Below are positions 1 to 8,183 of a stretch of 12,603 nt of DNA, piece after piece. Origin of the DNA: Geobacter sp. UBA4074. Its GTDB lineage: Bacteria > Desulfobacterota > Desulfuromonadia > Geobacterales > Pseudopelobacteraceae. Made by a program: the position numbers and the translations under genes. Each line of letters opens with the position of its first letter. Positions within the stretch are counted from its first letter, which is position 1. The notes below the pieces were generated by a model, which was not told the origin of the DNA, did no database searches, and saw only the letters and a list, made by a program, of their open reading frames with translations. The stretch spans positions 1 through 12,603 of the forward strand of contig DFYU01000104.1 of the NCBI GenBank assembly GCA_002383415.1, written 5' to 3'.

Positions 1-7
1 TCAATTT

Positions 8-262
8 TCAATGCCGATTGACATCAATGCCATTAGCAACCATATTGCGAGCCTCTTGCCTTTTAACTCTCGCCTCAGAAAGACTAATGTCAGGATATGT
101 TCCAAATGAGAGCATCTTTTCCTTGCCGCCGAAACGATAGCGAAAACGCCACCATTTGCCTCCTGTAGATGTAATTATCAAAAACAATCCACTGCCGTCT
201 GAAAGTTTATAGTTTTTGTCTTGAGGCTTTGCTGTCTTAACCTGTAGCTCCTTAAGCTTCAT
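8..262 (-). pseudogene. N-terminal fragment of a P4-type tyrosine integrase
   Basis: The 84 residues match the N-terminal arm-binding domain (DUF4102 type) of P4-like phage and island integrases. Visible family features are an early LSDGSGLFL segment, then KWWRFRYRFGGKEKMLSFG, then YPDISLSEAR and a NGID turn. Such integrases are normally about 400 residues, so the core-binding and catalytic domains with the Arg-His-Arg-Tyr residues are missing here. The ATG at 260-262 is preceded on the minus strand by a GGGAGGA ribosome site. The ORF ends in TGA after GIDVNRH. The next in-frame codons read K-L, and relatives often continue His-Arg-Lys at this point, so the TGA could be a mutated CGA; that is inference. 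Only seven bases remain to the window edge, so I cannot see whether the rest of the gene follows. The stretch is clearly AT-richer than the stress genes, so it has a different origin. Confidence 0.75.
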
Positions 263-273
263 GGAATCCTCCC

Positions 274-346
274 GTTACCCACGAGTTACCCATACTTTCC
301 GCCCACAAGTTACCCTCACGCCCAAAACATACCCTGATTGTTACCC
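274..346. repeat. Four GTTACCC heptamers, probable integrase arm sites
   Basis: Identical heptamers GTTACCC occur at 274-280, 285-291, 309-315 and 340-346, all in the same orientation. A degenerate copy, ATACCC, lies at 329-334. They sit between the integrase start codon and the ssrA-like attachment sequence. That is where the arm-type binding sites of tyrosine recombinases normally lie. The first two copies are 11 bp apart, about one helical turn. The assignment as recombinase or excisionase sites is inference from position and repetition. Confidence 0.55.
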
Positions 347-400
347 GCATTTTTCATGGATTTAGCCATACCACAAAAGACGCCACTGGACAACGCAAAG

Positions 401-430
401 AAAAAAGCCCTTGATTTCTCAAGAGCTTTT
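401..430 (-). terminator. Rho-independent terminator reading leftward
   Basis: The arms 403-414 and 419-430 form a 12-bp stem around a 4-nt loop, which reads GAAA on the minus strand. The position 409/424 pair is a C-A mismatch in a plus-strand transcript but a G-U pair in a minus-strand transcript. The minus-strand product also ends in a run of U (the complement of the A-rich 401-406). It therefore terminates leftward transcription. It lies about 30 bp beyond the tmRNA-like 3' end, as expected for the natural terminator of a stable RNA gene. Confidence 0.75.
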
Positions 431-461
431 ATACTTCAGCAAACATCGCTGGATTGTTAAT

Positions 462-494
462 TGGTGGTGGAACACGGAACCGAACCCGCGTCCG
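462..494 (-). other. tmRNA (ssrA) 3'-end-like sequence, probable attachment site
   Basis: On the minus strand this reads CGGACGCGGGTTCGGTTCC and ends in a CCACCACCA tail. CGGACGCGGGTTC is the characteristic T-arm of proteobacterial tmRNA, and the terminal CCA is present. The T-stem can pair as CGCGG with CCGTG, including one G-U pair. The 3' acceptor strand is not the usual tmRNA sequence. The integrase gene lies downstream in the same direction, the standard arrangement of islands inserted in the 3' end of ssrA. To the right I find neither the tag-peptide reading frame nor a tmRNA 5' end. It is therefore an att-like fragment and not a whole gene. Confidence 0.5.
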
Positions 495-545
495 TAATCC
501 GAACTAAATAGTAACGCCTTGGCCTTGAGGACGTGGATTCGATGA

Positions 546-746
546 TTTGGCCAAAATCGTCCTGCGCTGCCACTGGGCTTCTTGGGTAACGCGATCCGCA
601 GCGACGACTGGGCCATTCCGCACATTGGTCTGAGCAGCCTCGGGGAAATTGTCGGCTGGGCGCGCCCAGACGAGTTTCCACCAAGGAACATGCGGACGAG
701 CAAGGGGCTGCGGGCGCTCGGTTACAACGTGAGGATCGGTGTTTGA
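546..746 (+). pseudogene. C-terminal remnant of an unidentified protein
   Basis: The plus frame open from 546 (stop codon at 543-545) to the TGA at 744-746 encodes about 66 residues. It has a well-composed protein-like end that includes LGNAIRSDDWAIPHIGLSSL, then GWARPDEFPPRNMRTSKGLR, then ALGYNVRIGV. It has no good start codon with a ribosome site, so it looks like the 3' end of a gene cut off on the left near the attachment-like sequence. I do not recognise the family. Two minus-strand ORFs overlap it and look less like protein. The coding call rests only on composition and phrasing of the translation, so it is tentative. Confidence 0.3.
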
Positions 747-880
747 TCTGCGGCCGTGGGCGGCGCCCGCAAGGTCCCGATCAACCCACCGTCCCCTGCG
801 CCGGACCGGCCCGCCCTGGCATACCGTCCTTGAAGATTTGAGTCACATCAATCGGCCAGCAGGTCGCTGGATGTTGACTC

Positions 881-908
881 TTGACTTTCGGCATGTTAGG
901 CGTAACAT
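881..908 (+). promoter_or_regulatory. Candidate sigma-70 promoter of the stress operon
   Basis: TTGACT at 881-886 (five of six matches to the -35 consensus) and TAACAT at 903-908 (four of six to the -10) are separated by 16 bp. Transcription would begin near 915, about 60 nt before the first gene. A second TTGACT at 874-879 has no good partner. I found no convincing sigma-32 site (CTTGAA with CCCCAT) at the right spacing. This is a pattern call only. Confidence 0.35.
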
Positions 909-926
909 CTTGCAAAGTCTTGCAAG
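909..926. promoter_or_regulatory. Repeated CTTGCAA motif, possible operator
   Basis: CTTGCAA at 909-915 is repeated as the perfect palindrome CTTGCAAG at 919-926. The two copies are 10 bp apart, so they face the same side of the helix. They directly follow the candidate -10 box and cover the expected transcription start. A bound protein could block transcription here; the HTH protein encoded just downstream is the obvious candidate. That link is inference. Confidence 0.3.
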
Positions 927-973
927 AACTTCCTCAGGCGAGGCCGCGTGACGACGGAACTTGTGGGGGTGGT

Positions 974-1255
974 ATGACAGCGCGCCAGCAGGCGATCTTC
1001 ACACTCGACGAGTTGGCTGCCTACTTGAGAGTCGGCAAGCGGACGCTTTACCGGCTCGCCTCGCACGGGGAGATTCCGGCCTTCAAGGTCGGCGGGACGT
1101 GGCGGTTTCGTCAAAGTGAAATCGATCAATGGATCAATGATCAGATCCAAGCGGGCAGAAAGAAGGAGGTGATACGCACAGATGAGCAGCCAAAGTCAGC
1201 GGAACACTCCGTGTCGTCTGGGCGCGCTGTCCGTCGCCGCAGGCAAACGGAGTGA
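974..1255 (+). CDS. Small excisionase/MerR-like HTH DNA-binding protein
   Basis: A 93-residue protein. Residues about 8-52 form a helix-turn-helix domain of the excisionase type (HTH_17): FTLDELAAYLRVGKRTLYRL, a short turn, then GEIPAFKVGGTWRFRQSEI and DQWI. The conserved wing with Lys-Val-Gly-Gly-x-Trp-Arg-Phe is typical. The remaining tail is basic and Ser/Arg-rich. The ATG at 974 follows a GGGGGT ribosome site; a longer reading frame from 881 has no support. It is the first gene of the island and ends 35 bp before the sHsp20 start. LHR/TLPQC islands usually carry such a gene (called dna) directly before sHsp20. It may regulate the operon or be a leftover recombination directionality factor; the sequence alone does not decide. 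Confidence 0.8.
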   Translation: MTARQQAIFTLDELAAYLRVGKRTLYRLASHGEIPAFKVGGTWRFRQSEIDQWINDQIQAGRKKEVIRTDEQPKSAEHSVSSGRAVRRRRQTE

Positions 1256-1290
1256 GCGAGAGTCTTCAATTTTTCTTCTGGAGGTGTGAC

Positions 1291-1860
1291 ATGGACATTG
1301 ATTTCAAGAAATTGGCTCCCTGGAACTGGTTCAAGAAGGAGCAGGAAGAACAACAGAGCACTGCCTCGCTGCCGGTGCAGCGCAATGACCTGCCGGTGGC
1401 GGGTGGGCCCGTCAGTCCCATCCTGCAATTGCATCGCGAGATCGACCGCCTGTTCGACGACGCGTTTCGAGGCTTCGGTCTCCCGACGCTGGCCATGCCA
1501 CGCTGGCCGTCGGACTGGCCGGGCATGCTGAAGCCGGCGCTGGACATCCAGGAGACCGACAAGCAGTACAAGATCGCCCTGGAAGTGCCCGGCGTCGAGG
1601 AAAAAGACATCCAGATCACGCTCGACAACGACGTGCTGCTGGTGCGCGGTGAAAAGCGTCAGGAGCAGGAAACGAAAGACGGCGGTTTCCACCGGGTGGA
1701 GCGCTCCTACGGCAGCTTTCAGCGCGCTCTGAACCTGCCGGCCGATGCCAACCAGGACACGATCAAGGCCGCTTTCAAGAACGGCGTGCTCACGATCACG
1801 ATGGAAAAGCGCGAGGCCAGTACGCCCAAGCAGGGGCGCTCGATCCCGATCAACGGCTGA
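1291..1860 (+). CDS. hsp20: Small heat shock protein, Hsp20 family (island type)
   Basis: A 189-residue alpha-crystallin-type holdase that binds unfolding proteins in the cytoplasm without ATP and hands them to disaggregases. The N-terminal arm (1-80) is long and rich in Trp, Pro and Gln. The crystallin domain covers about 81-180, opening with PALDIQETDKQYKIALEVPG and ending with the family signature AAFKNGVLTI. The C-terminal anchor Ile-Pro-Ile (185-187) is the I-x-I motif used in oligomer assembly. The ATG at 1291 is chosen because GGAGGTGT lies just before it. A GTG at 1252 would extend it by 13 residues but has no ribosome site. Its position just ahead of clpG matches the sHsp20-GI gene of heat-resistance islands, where it acts together with ClpG. 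Confidence in the family is very high. Confidence 0.95.
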   Translation: MDIDFKKLAPWNWFKKEQEEQQSTASLPVQRNDLPVAGGPVSPILQLHREIDRLFDDAFRGFGLPTLAMPRWPSDWPGMLKPALDIQETDKQYKIALEVPGVEEKDIQITLDNDVLLVRGEKRQEQETKDGGFHRVERSYGSFQRALNLPADANQDTIKAAFKNGVLTITMEKREASTPKQGRSIPING

Positions 1861-1888
1861 CGCGGGGCAGCGCGTTTTTCTCAAAAAC
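1860..1888 (+). terminator. Weak terminator or attenuator after hsp20
   Basis: Directly at the hsp20 stop, ACGCG (1860-1864) pairs with CGCGT (1871-1875) around a 6-nt loop and is followed by a run of T to 1879. The T run can instead pair in a second hairpin, GTTTTT (1874-1879) with AAAAAC (1883-1888). The two structures exclude each other. The first stem is only 5 bp, so it would be a leaky terminator that lowers clpG expression relative to hsp20. Confidence 0.35.
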
Positions 1889-1896
1889 CACAAAGA

Positions 1897-1927
1897 GATG
1901 AGGCACCGTGATCGGCGGTGCCTCGTC
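1897..1927 (+). promoter_or_regulatory. 12-bp stem-loop in the clpG leader
   Basis: GATGAGGCACCG (1897-1908) pairs with CGGTGCCTCGTC (1916-1927) around a 7-nt loop, with one G-U pair. It ends 14 nt before the AGGAG ribosome site (1942-1946) of clpG. No U-tract follows, so it is not a standard terminator. It may stabilise the downstream mRNA after processing, or regulate clpG translation. Confidence 0.5.
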
Positions 1928-1953
1928 AGATCAATCTTTACAGGAGCATCAGC

Positions 1954-4803
1954 ATGGCCAGAAAACAATGCCAAGTCTGCGGCCAGCCCGCCACGGTGCG
2001 GGTGGAAGCCAATCTCAATGGTCGCCACAGCACCATGCTGTTGTGTGACGATCACTATCGCCAACTGGTGCGCCAGCAAAAGCGCACCGTCTCACCGCTG
2101 GAAGCCTTGTTCGGCTCGCGCAGCGGGCTGTTCGAAGACTTCCTTGGCAGCGACTTCTTCCGCATCGGTGACGACGCACCGTCCATGGCGGCCGATACCG
2201 ACGAGGTCGTCGATGCCTCGTTCGGCGAACCCGCCCCGGCCGGTACGGGCACCGCGCGCCGTCGCGGCAGTGGGCTCGCCAGCCGTATCAGCGAACAGTC
2301 CGAGGTCCTATTGCAGGAGGCCGCCCGCCACGCTGCAGAGTTCGGGCGCGCCGAAGTCGATACCGAACACCTGCTGCTGGCGCTATCCGGCAGCGACGTG
2401 GTCAAGACCATCCTGGGGCAGTTCAAGATCAAGGTCGATGACCTCAAGCGACAGATCGAATCCGAAGCCAAGCGCGGCGAGAAGCCGTTCGAGGGCGAGA
2501 TCGGCGTGTCGCCCCGGGTCAAGGACGCGCTCAGCCGTGCTTTCGTGGCCTCCAACGAACTCGGCCACTCTTATGTCGGGCCGGAGCATTTCCTGATCGG
2601 GCTCGCCGAGGAAGGCGAAGGTTTGGCGGCCAACCTGCTGCGCCGTTACGGCCTCACGCCGCAAGCGCTGCGCCAGCAGGTAAGCAAGGTGGTCGGCAAA
2701 GGGGCCGAGGATGGCCGCGCCGAGACGCCGACCAACACGCCGGAACTCGACAAGTATTCGCGCGACCTCACCAAGATGGCGCGCGAGGGCAAGCTCGATC
2801 CGGTCATCGGCCGTGCGCAGGAGATCGAGACGACCATCGAAGTGCTGGCCCGGCGCAAGAAAAACAACCCGGTGTTGATCGGTGAGCCCGGCGTCGGCAA
2901 GACCGCCATTGTCGAAGGGCTGGCGCAGCGGATGGTCGCCGGCGAAGTGCCCGAGACGCTGCGCGACAAGCGTCTGGTCGAACTCAACATCAACGCCATG
3001 GTGGCAGGCGCCAAGTACCGCGGCGAGTTCGAGGAGCGCGTGCAGAAGGTGCTCAAGGAAGTGACCGAGCACCAGGGCGAGCTGATTCTCTTCATCGACG
3101 AGGTGCACACCATCGTCGGTGCAGGCCAGGGTGGCGGCGAAGGCGGGCTGGACGTGGCCAACGTGTTCAAGCCGATGATGGCGCGCGGCGAACTGAACCT
3201 GATCGGCGCCACCACGCTCAACGAGTATCAGAAGTACATCGAGAAGGACGCCGCGCTGGAGCGTCGCTTCCAGCCGGTGATGGTGCCCGAGCCGACGGTA
3301 GCGCAGACCATGATGATCCTGCGCGGCCTGCGCGACACCTTCGAGGCGCACCACAAGGTCAGCATCACCGAGGATGCGATCATCGCCGCCGCCGAGTTGT
3401 CGGACCGCTACATCACCGCGCGCTTTTTGCCTGACAAGGCCATCGACCTGCTCGACCAGGCGGCCGCACGCGTGAAGCTGTCGGCCACGGCCCGCCCGGT
3501 GGCGGTGCAAGAGCTGGAGTCCGAACTGCACCAGCTGCGGCGTGAGCAGGACTATGTGGCCTCGCGCAAGCAGTACGACAAGGCCGCCGAGCTGGGCAAG
3601 CGCATCGAGGCCAAGGAGACTGAACTCAAGAAGCTCGTCGAGGAATGGGAACGCGAGCGCGCCTCGGGCAGTGCCGAAGTCAAAGCCGAGCATGTCGCGC
3701 AGATCGTCTCGCGCCTGACCGGCATTCCGGTCAACGAGCTGACGGTGGAAGAACGCGAGAAGCTGCTGCATCTGGAGCAGCGGCTGCACGAGCGCCTGGT
3801 GGGCCAGGACGAAGCAGTGCGCGCGGTGGCCGATGCCGTGCGGTTGTCGCGCGCGGGCCTGCGCGAAGGCAGCAAGCCGGTGGCGACTTTTCTGTTCCTC
3901 GGGCCGACCGGCGTGGGCAAGACCGAGCTCGCCAAGGCGCTGGCCGAGTCCATCTATGGCGATGAAGGTGCGCTGCTGCGCATCGACATGTCCGAGTACG
4001 GGGAACGCCATACCGTGGCACGCCTGGTGGGGGCGCCTCCGGGTTACGTCGGCTACGACGAGGGTGGCCAGCTCACCGAGAAGGTGCGGCGCAAACCCTA
4101 CAGCGTGTTGCTGCTGGACGAGATCGAGAAGGCTCACCCCGACGTCTACAACATCCTGCTGCAGGTGTTCGACGACGGGCGGCTCACCGACGGCAAGGGC
4201 CGGGTGGTGGATTTCACCAATACCATCATCATCGCCACCTCGAACTTGGGCTCGGACATCATCCAGCGTCGGCTGAAGGCCCGTGGCGCCGCCGGCGAGG
4301 AATACGAGAAGACCAAGGGCGAGGTGATGGACGTGCTGCGCGGACACTTCCGCCCCGAGTTCCTCAACCGCATCGACGAGATCATCGTCTTCCATGCGCT
4401 GGGCAAGGAGGAGATCCGCCATATCGTCGGCCTGCAGCTCGATCGTGTGGCCCGCAACGCCGCCAGCCAGGGCGTGACGCTGACCTTCGATCAGACCTTG
4501 ATCGATCACTTCGCGGAGGAAGGCTACAAGCCCGAGTTCGGCGCGCGTGAGCTCAAGCGGCTGATCCGCAGCGAGCTGGAAACTGCTCTGGCGCGCGAGA
4601 TGCTGGGTGGCGGTATCGGCAAGGCCGATCACGCCAGCGCCCGCTGGGACGACAAGGCCGAACGGGTGGTCTTCGAGCGCCAGGAGCCACCCGCGAAGCC
4701 GGCCGAGCCTGAGAAGCCCGATGCCGCGAACGTGGCCGAGACGCCGCCGAGCGACGCGAGCAAGCCTGCGCGCAAGAAGAAGTCAGCGGGCGGCGAATCT
4801 TGA
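1954..4803 (+). CDS. clpG: ClpG/ClpK-type AAA+ protein disaggregase
   Basis: A 949-residue Hsp100 ATPase that threads aggregated proteins through its central pore in the cytoplasm. Order: an N1 zinc-finger-like segment (Cys6, Cys9, Cys31, His34); a low-complexity linker; a Clp_N double repeat (about 110-250); ATPase domain 1 with Walker A GEPGVGKT (310-317), Walker B Asp382-Glu383 and pore Tyr355; a short coiled middle domain (about 510-560); ATPase domain 2 with Walker A GPTGVGKT (650-657), Walker B Asp722-Glu723 and pore Tyr698; and a Lys/Pro-rich tail from about 908. I see no Ile-Gly-Leu/Phe ClpP-docking loop, which fits a disaggregase better than a protease partner. The N1 domain, short middle domain and tail match ClpG-GI (also ClpK), known to confer heat tolerance independently of DnaK. 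The ATG at 1954 follows an AGGAG site; the upstream start at 1918 falls inside the leader hairpin. Confidence 0.96.
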   Translation: MARKQCQVCGQPATVRVEANLNGRHSTMLLCDDHYRQLVRQQKRTVSPLEALFGSRSGLFEDFLGSDFFRIGDDAPSMAADTDEVVDASFGEPAPAGTGTARRRGSGLASRISEQSEVLLQEAARHAAEFGRAEVDTEHLLLALSGSDVVKTILGQFKIKVDDLKRQIESEAKRGEKPFEGEIGVSPRVKDALSRAFVASNELGHSYVGPEHFLIGLAEEGEGLAANLLRRYGLTPQALRQQVSKVVGKGAEDGRAETPTNTPELDKYSRDLTKMAREGKLDPVIGRAQEIETTIEVLARRKKNNPVLIGEPGVGKTAIVEGLAQRMVAGEVPETLRDKRLVELNINAMVAGAKYRGEFEERVQKVLKEVTEHQGELILFIDEVHTIVGAGQGGGEGGLDVANVFKPMMARGELNLIGATTLNEYQKYIEKDAALERRFQPVMVPEPTVAQTMMILRGLRDTFEAHHKVSITEDAIIAAAELSDRYITARFLPDKAIDLLDQAAARVKLSATARPVAVQELESELHQLRREQDYVASRKQYDKAAELGKRIEAKETELKKLVEEWERERASGSAEVKAEHVAQIVSRLTGIPVNELTVEEREKLLHLEQRLHERLVGQDEAVRAVADAVRLSRAGLREGSKPVATFLFLGPTGVGKTELAKALAESIYGDEGALLRIDMSEYGERHTVARLVGAPPGYVGYDEGGQLTEKVRRKPYSVLLLDEIEKAHPDVYNILLQVFDDGRLTDGKGRVVDFTNTIIIATSNLGSDIIQRRLKARGAAGEEYEKTKGEVMDVLRGHFRPEFLNRIDEIIVFHALGKEEIRHIVGLQLDRVARNAASQGVTLTFDQTLIDHFAEEGYKPEFGARELKRLIRSELETALAREMLGGGIGKADHASARWDDKAERVVFERQEPPAKPAEPEKPDAANVAETPPSDASKPARKKKSAGGES

Positions 4804-4820
4804 GTCATGGGGAGGCTGTC

Positions 4821-6251
4821 GTGTCCGACCCCAACGGGCTGACATGGGCAGCCACCCTCGTGTCGCTGGCGGTCGCTATCCCCACAGCGGGGCACGCGGT
4901 CATCTACAAGCGTGACCCTCGATCGGCCACGCTGTGGGTGCTGCTGATCGCGCTGTTGCCGCTGGGCGGTTCGCTGCTGTATGGGCTGTTCGGCATCAAC
5001 CGTTACCAGCGGCGGGCGCGGCGGCTGTTTCCGGGGGCAGATCCTGCTGTTCGGCAGGACCTCGCGCCTACGATGCCCCAGGCCGTATCGGCGCCGTTTG
5101 CCGGCCTGGCGCACCTGGTGGGACGTGCCACCGGCCAGTCGCTGACCAGCGGCAACCGCATCGAGCCGCTCGTCGATGGCGAGCAGGCCTACCCGGCCAT
5201 GCTCGCTGCCATCGAGTCGGCGCGGCACAGCGTCGCGCTGGCTTCGTACATCTTCGACAGCCAAGGCATCGGGGCGCAGTTCGTCGATGCGCTGCGCCGG
5301 GCTCATGAGCGCGGCGTGCAAGTGCGGGTGCTGATCGACGACGTCTATGCCCGCTGGAGGCCCCGCAGCGCCTACCGCGCCTTGCAACGCGCCGGCGTTC
5401 CGGCGGCGACGTTCAACCCGACGTTGATTCCCGCGCGCCTGCATGCCGCGCATCTGCGCAATCACCGCAAGCTGCTGGTGATCGATGGCGAGACGGGTTT
5501 CACCGGCGGCATGAACATCTTCAGCCCGTATTGGCGGCCCGATGCGCCGGAGCAGGCCTGTCACGATTTGCACTTTCGTCTGCGCGGGCCGGTGGTTGCG
5601 CATCTGATGCGGTGCTTCACCGATGATTGGTGCGATACCACGGGCGAGCGGCTCAGCAAGGGTTTCTGGGGCGAACCGCCCGCAACGGCTGATGAGCAAG
5701 GAGCCTCTTGGGCGCGCGGCATCGAGGCCGGTCCCGATGAGGCCCTGGACCGGCTGCGCTGGACCTTCATGGGCGCTTTGAGCGCGGCGAAGCATTCGGT
5801 GCGCATCTGGACACCTTACTTCGTGCCCGATCAGCCGATGATCGCGGCGCTAAGCACGGCCGCGTTGCGCGGCGTGCGTATCGACGTGCTGACGCCCGCA
5901 AACGGCGACCATCCCACGGTGCAATGGGCCGCACGCGCCCACTACTGGCAGGTGCTGGAGCACGGTGTGCGCATCTTCGAACGGCCGGGCCCGTTCGACC
6001 ACAGCAAGCTGATGCTGGTAGACGGAGCGTGGTGCTGCCTGGGTTCGGCCAATTGGGATGCGCGCAGTTTGCGCCTCAACTTCGAGTTCAATGTGGAGGT
6101 GTACGACACCGCGTTGTCTACGCGGCTGTCATCCCTTTTTGATGCCGCTCGTGATGCGTCGGGCGAGATATCGGCGAAGGCGTTGCGCGCCCACCCGCTG
6201 GCCATCCGCTTGCGCGACGGGGTGGCCCGTCTGTTCACCCCCATTCTCTAG
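4821..6251 (+). CDS. Cardiolipin synthase-like phospholipase D protein
   Basis: A 476-residue inner-membrane enzyme of the phospholipase D superfamily. Two N-terminal membrane helices (about 8-30 and 39-60) form the PLDc_N segment. They are followed by two catalytic HKD motifs: HRKLLVID (His215, Lys217, Asp222) with GGMN after it, and HSKLMLVD (His394, Lys396, Asp401) with GSANWD after it. This is the layout of bacterial cardiolipin synthases, which join two phosphatidyl lipids into cardiolipin. The length is near the roughly 480 residues of ClsA. The GTG at 4821 is chosen because GGGGAGG lies 5 nt upstream; a TTG at 4800 overlapping the clpG stop would add 7 residues. The 17-nt gap after clpG makes co-transcription near certain. 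The substrate is inferred from family, so another phosphatidyltransferase activity is possible. Confidence 0.88.
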   Translation: MSDPNGLTWAATLVSLAVAIPTAGHAVIYKRDPRSATLWVLLIALLPLGGSLLYGLFGINRYQRRARRLFPGADPAVRQDLAPTMPQAVSAPFAGLAHLVGRATGQSLTSGNRIEPLVDGEQAYPAMLAAIESARHSVALASYIFDSQGIGAQFVDALRRAHERGVQVRVLIDDVYARWRPRSAYRALQRAGVPAATFNPTLIPARLHAAHLRNHRKLLVIDGETGFTGGMNIFSPYWRPDAPEQACHDLHFRLRGPVVAHLMRCFTDDWCDTTGERLSKGFWGEPPATADEQGASWARGIEAGPDEALDRLRWTFMGALSAAKHSVRIWTPYFVPDQPMIAALSTAALRGVRIDVLTPANGDHPTVQWAARAHYWQVLEHGVRIFERPGPFDHSKLMLVDGAWCCLGSANWDARSLRLNFEFNVEVYDTALSTRLSSLFDAARDASGEISAKALRAHPLAIRLRDGVARLFTPIL

Positions 6252-6278
6252 CGGCACGACTTGCGAGGAACATTGCCC

Positions 6279-8096
<1,818 letters not shown>

Positions 8097-8124
8097 AAAC
8101 AGTAGTAGGTGCCATTCAGAGTAA

Positions 8125-8179
8125 GCCGGCGGCTCTGTTCGGTGCGTCATCCAATTCGCCGGCATTGTTCAAGGAGAAC
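8125..8179 (+). promoter_or_regulatory. Structured leader before the second hsp20
   Basis: GCCGGCG (8125-8131) pairs with CGCCGGC (8157-8163) around a 25-nt loop. Right after it, GTTC (8167-8170) pairs with GAAC (8176-8179), placing most of the AAGGAG ribosome site in a 5-nt loop. The small helix would melt easily, so a heat-responsive leader is conceivable. No ROSE or fourU consensus is seen. Confidence 0.25.
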
Positions 8180-8183
8180 CGAT

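Noticed and set aside
462..830. Complete tmRNA or tRNA gene on the minus strand
   Set aside because: Only the 3' T-arm-like part matches; no tag reading frame, no 5' half and no normal acceptor pairing were found.
829..850. CTTGAA at 829 as a sigma-32 heat-shock promoter
   Set aside because: No CCCCAT-like -10 box lies at the required distance; the nearest partial match is only 8 bp away.
739..951. Plus-strand ORF of 70 codons after the remnant gene
   Set aside because: Arg/Pro-rich, no ribosome site, and it overlaps the candidate promoter. Nothing coding is seen between 747 and 973.
1918..1953. Upstream start for clpG
   Set aside because: It would translate through the 12-bp stem and has no ribosome site; the ATG at 1954 has AGGAG and yields the conserved start before the Cys cluster.
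1141..2079. Minus-strand ORF across hsp20 and the clpG leader
   Set aside because: It is an antisense shadow of hsp20; the composition is not protein-like.
2383..4632. Very long minus-strand ORF opposite clpG (749 codons)
   Set aside because: It mirrors the codon bias of clpG, which keeps the opposite frame open. The translation is rich in His, Leu, Gln and Val without domain motifs, and clpG itself is unambiguous.
4629..5795. Minus-strand ORF across the clpG end and the PLD gene
   Set aside because: It spans two real plus-strand genes, is Arg/Gln-rich and has no recognisable domain.
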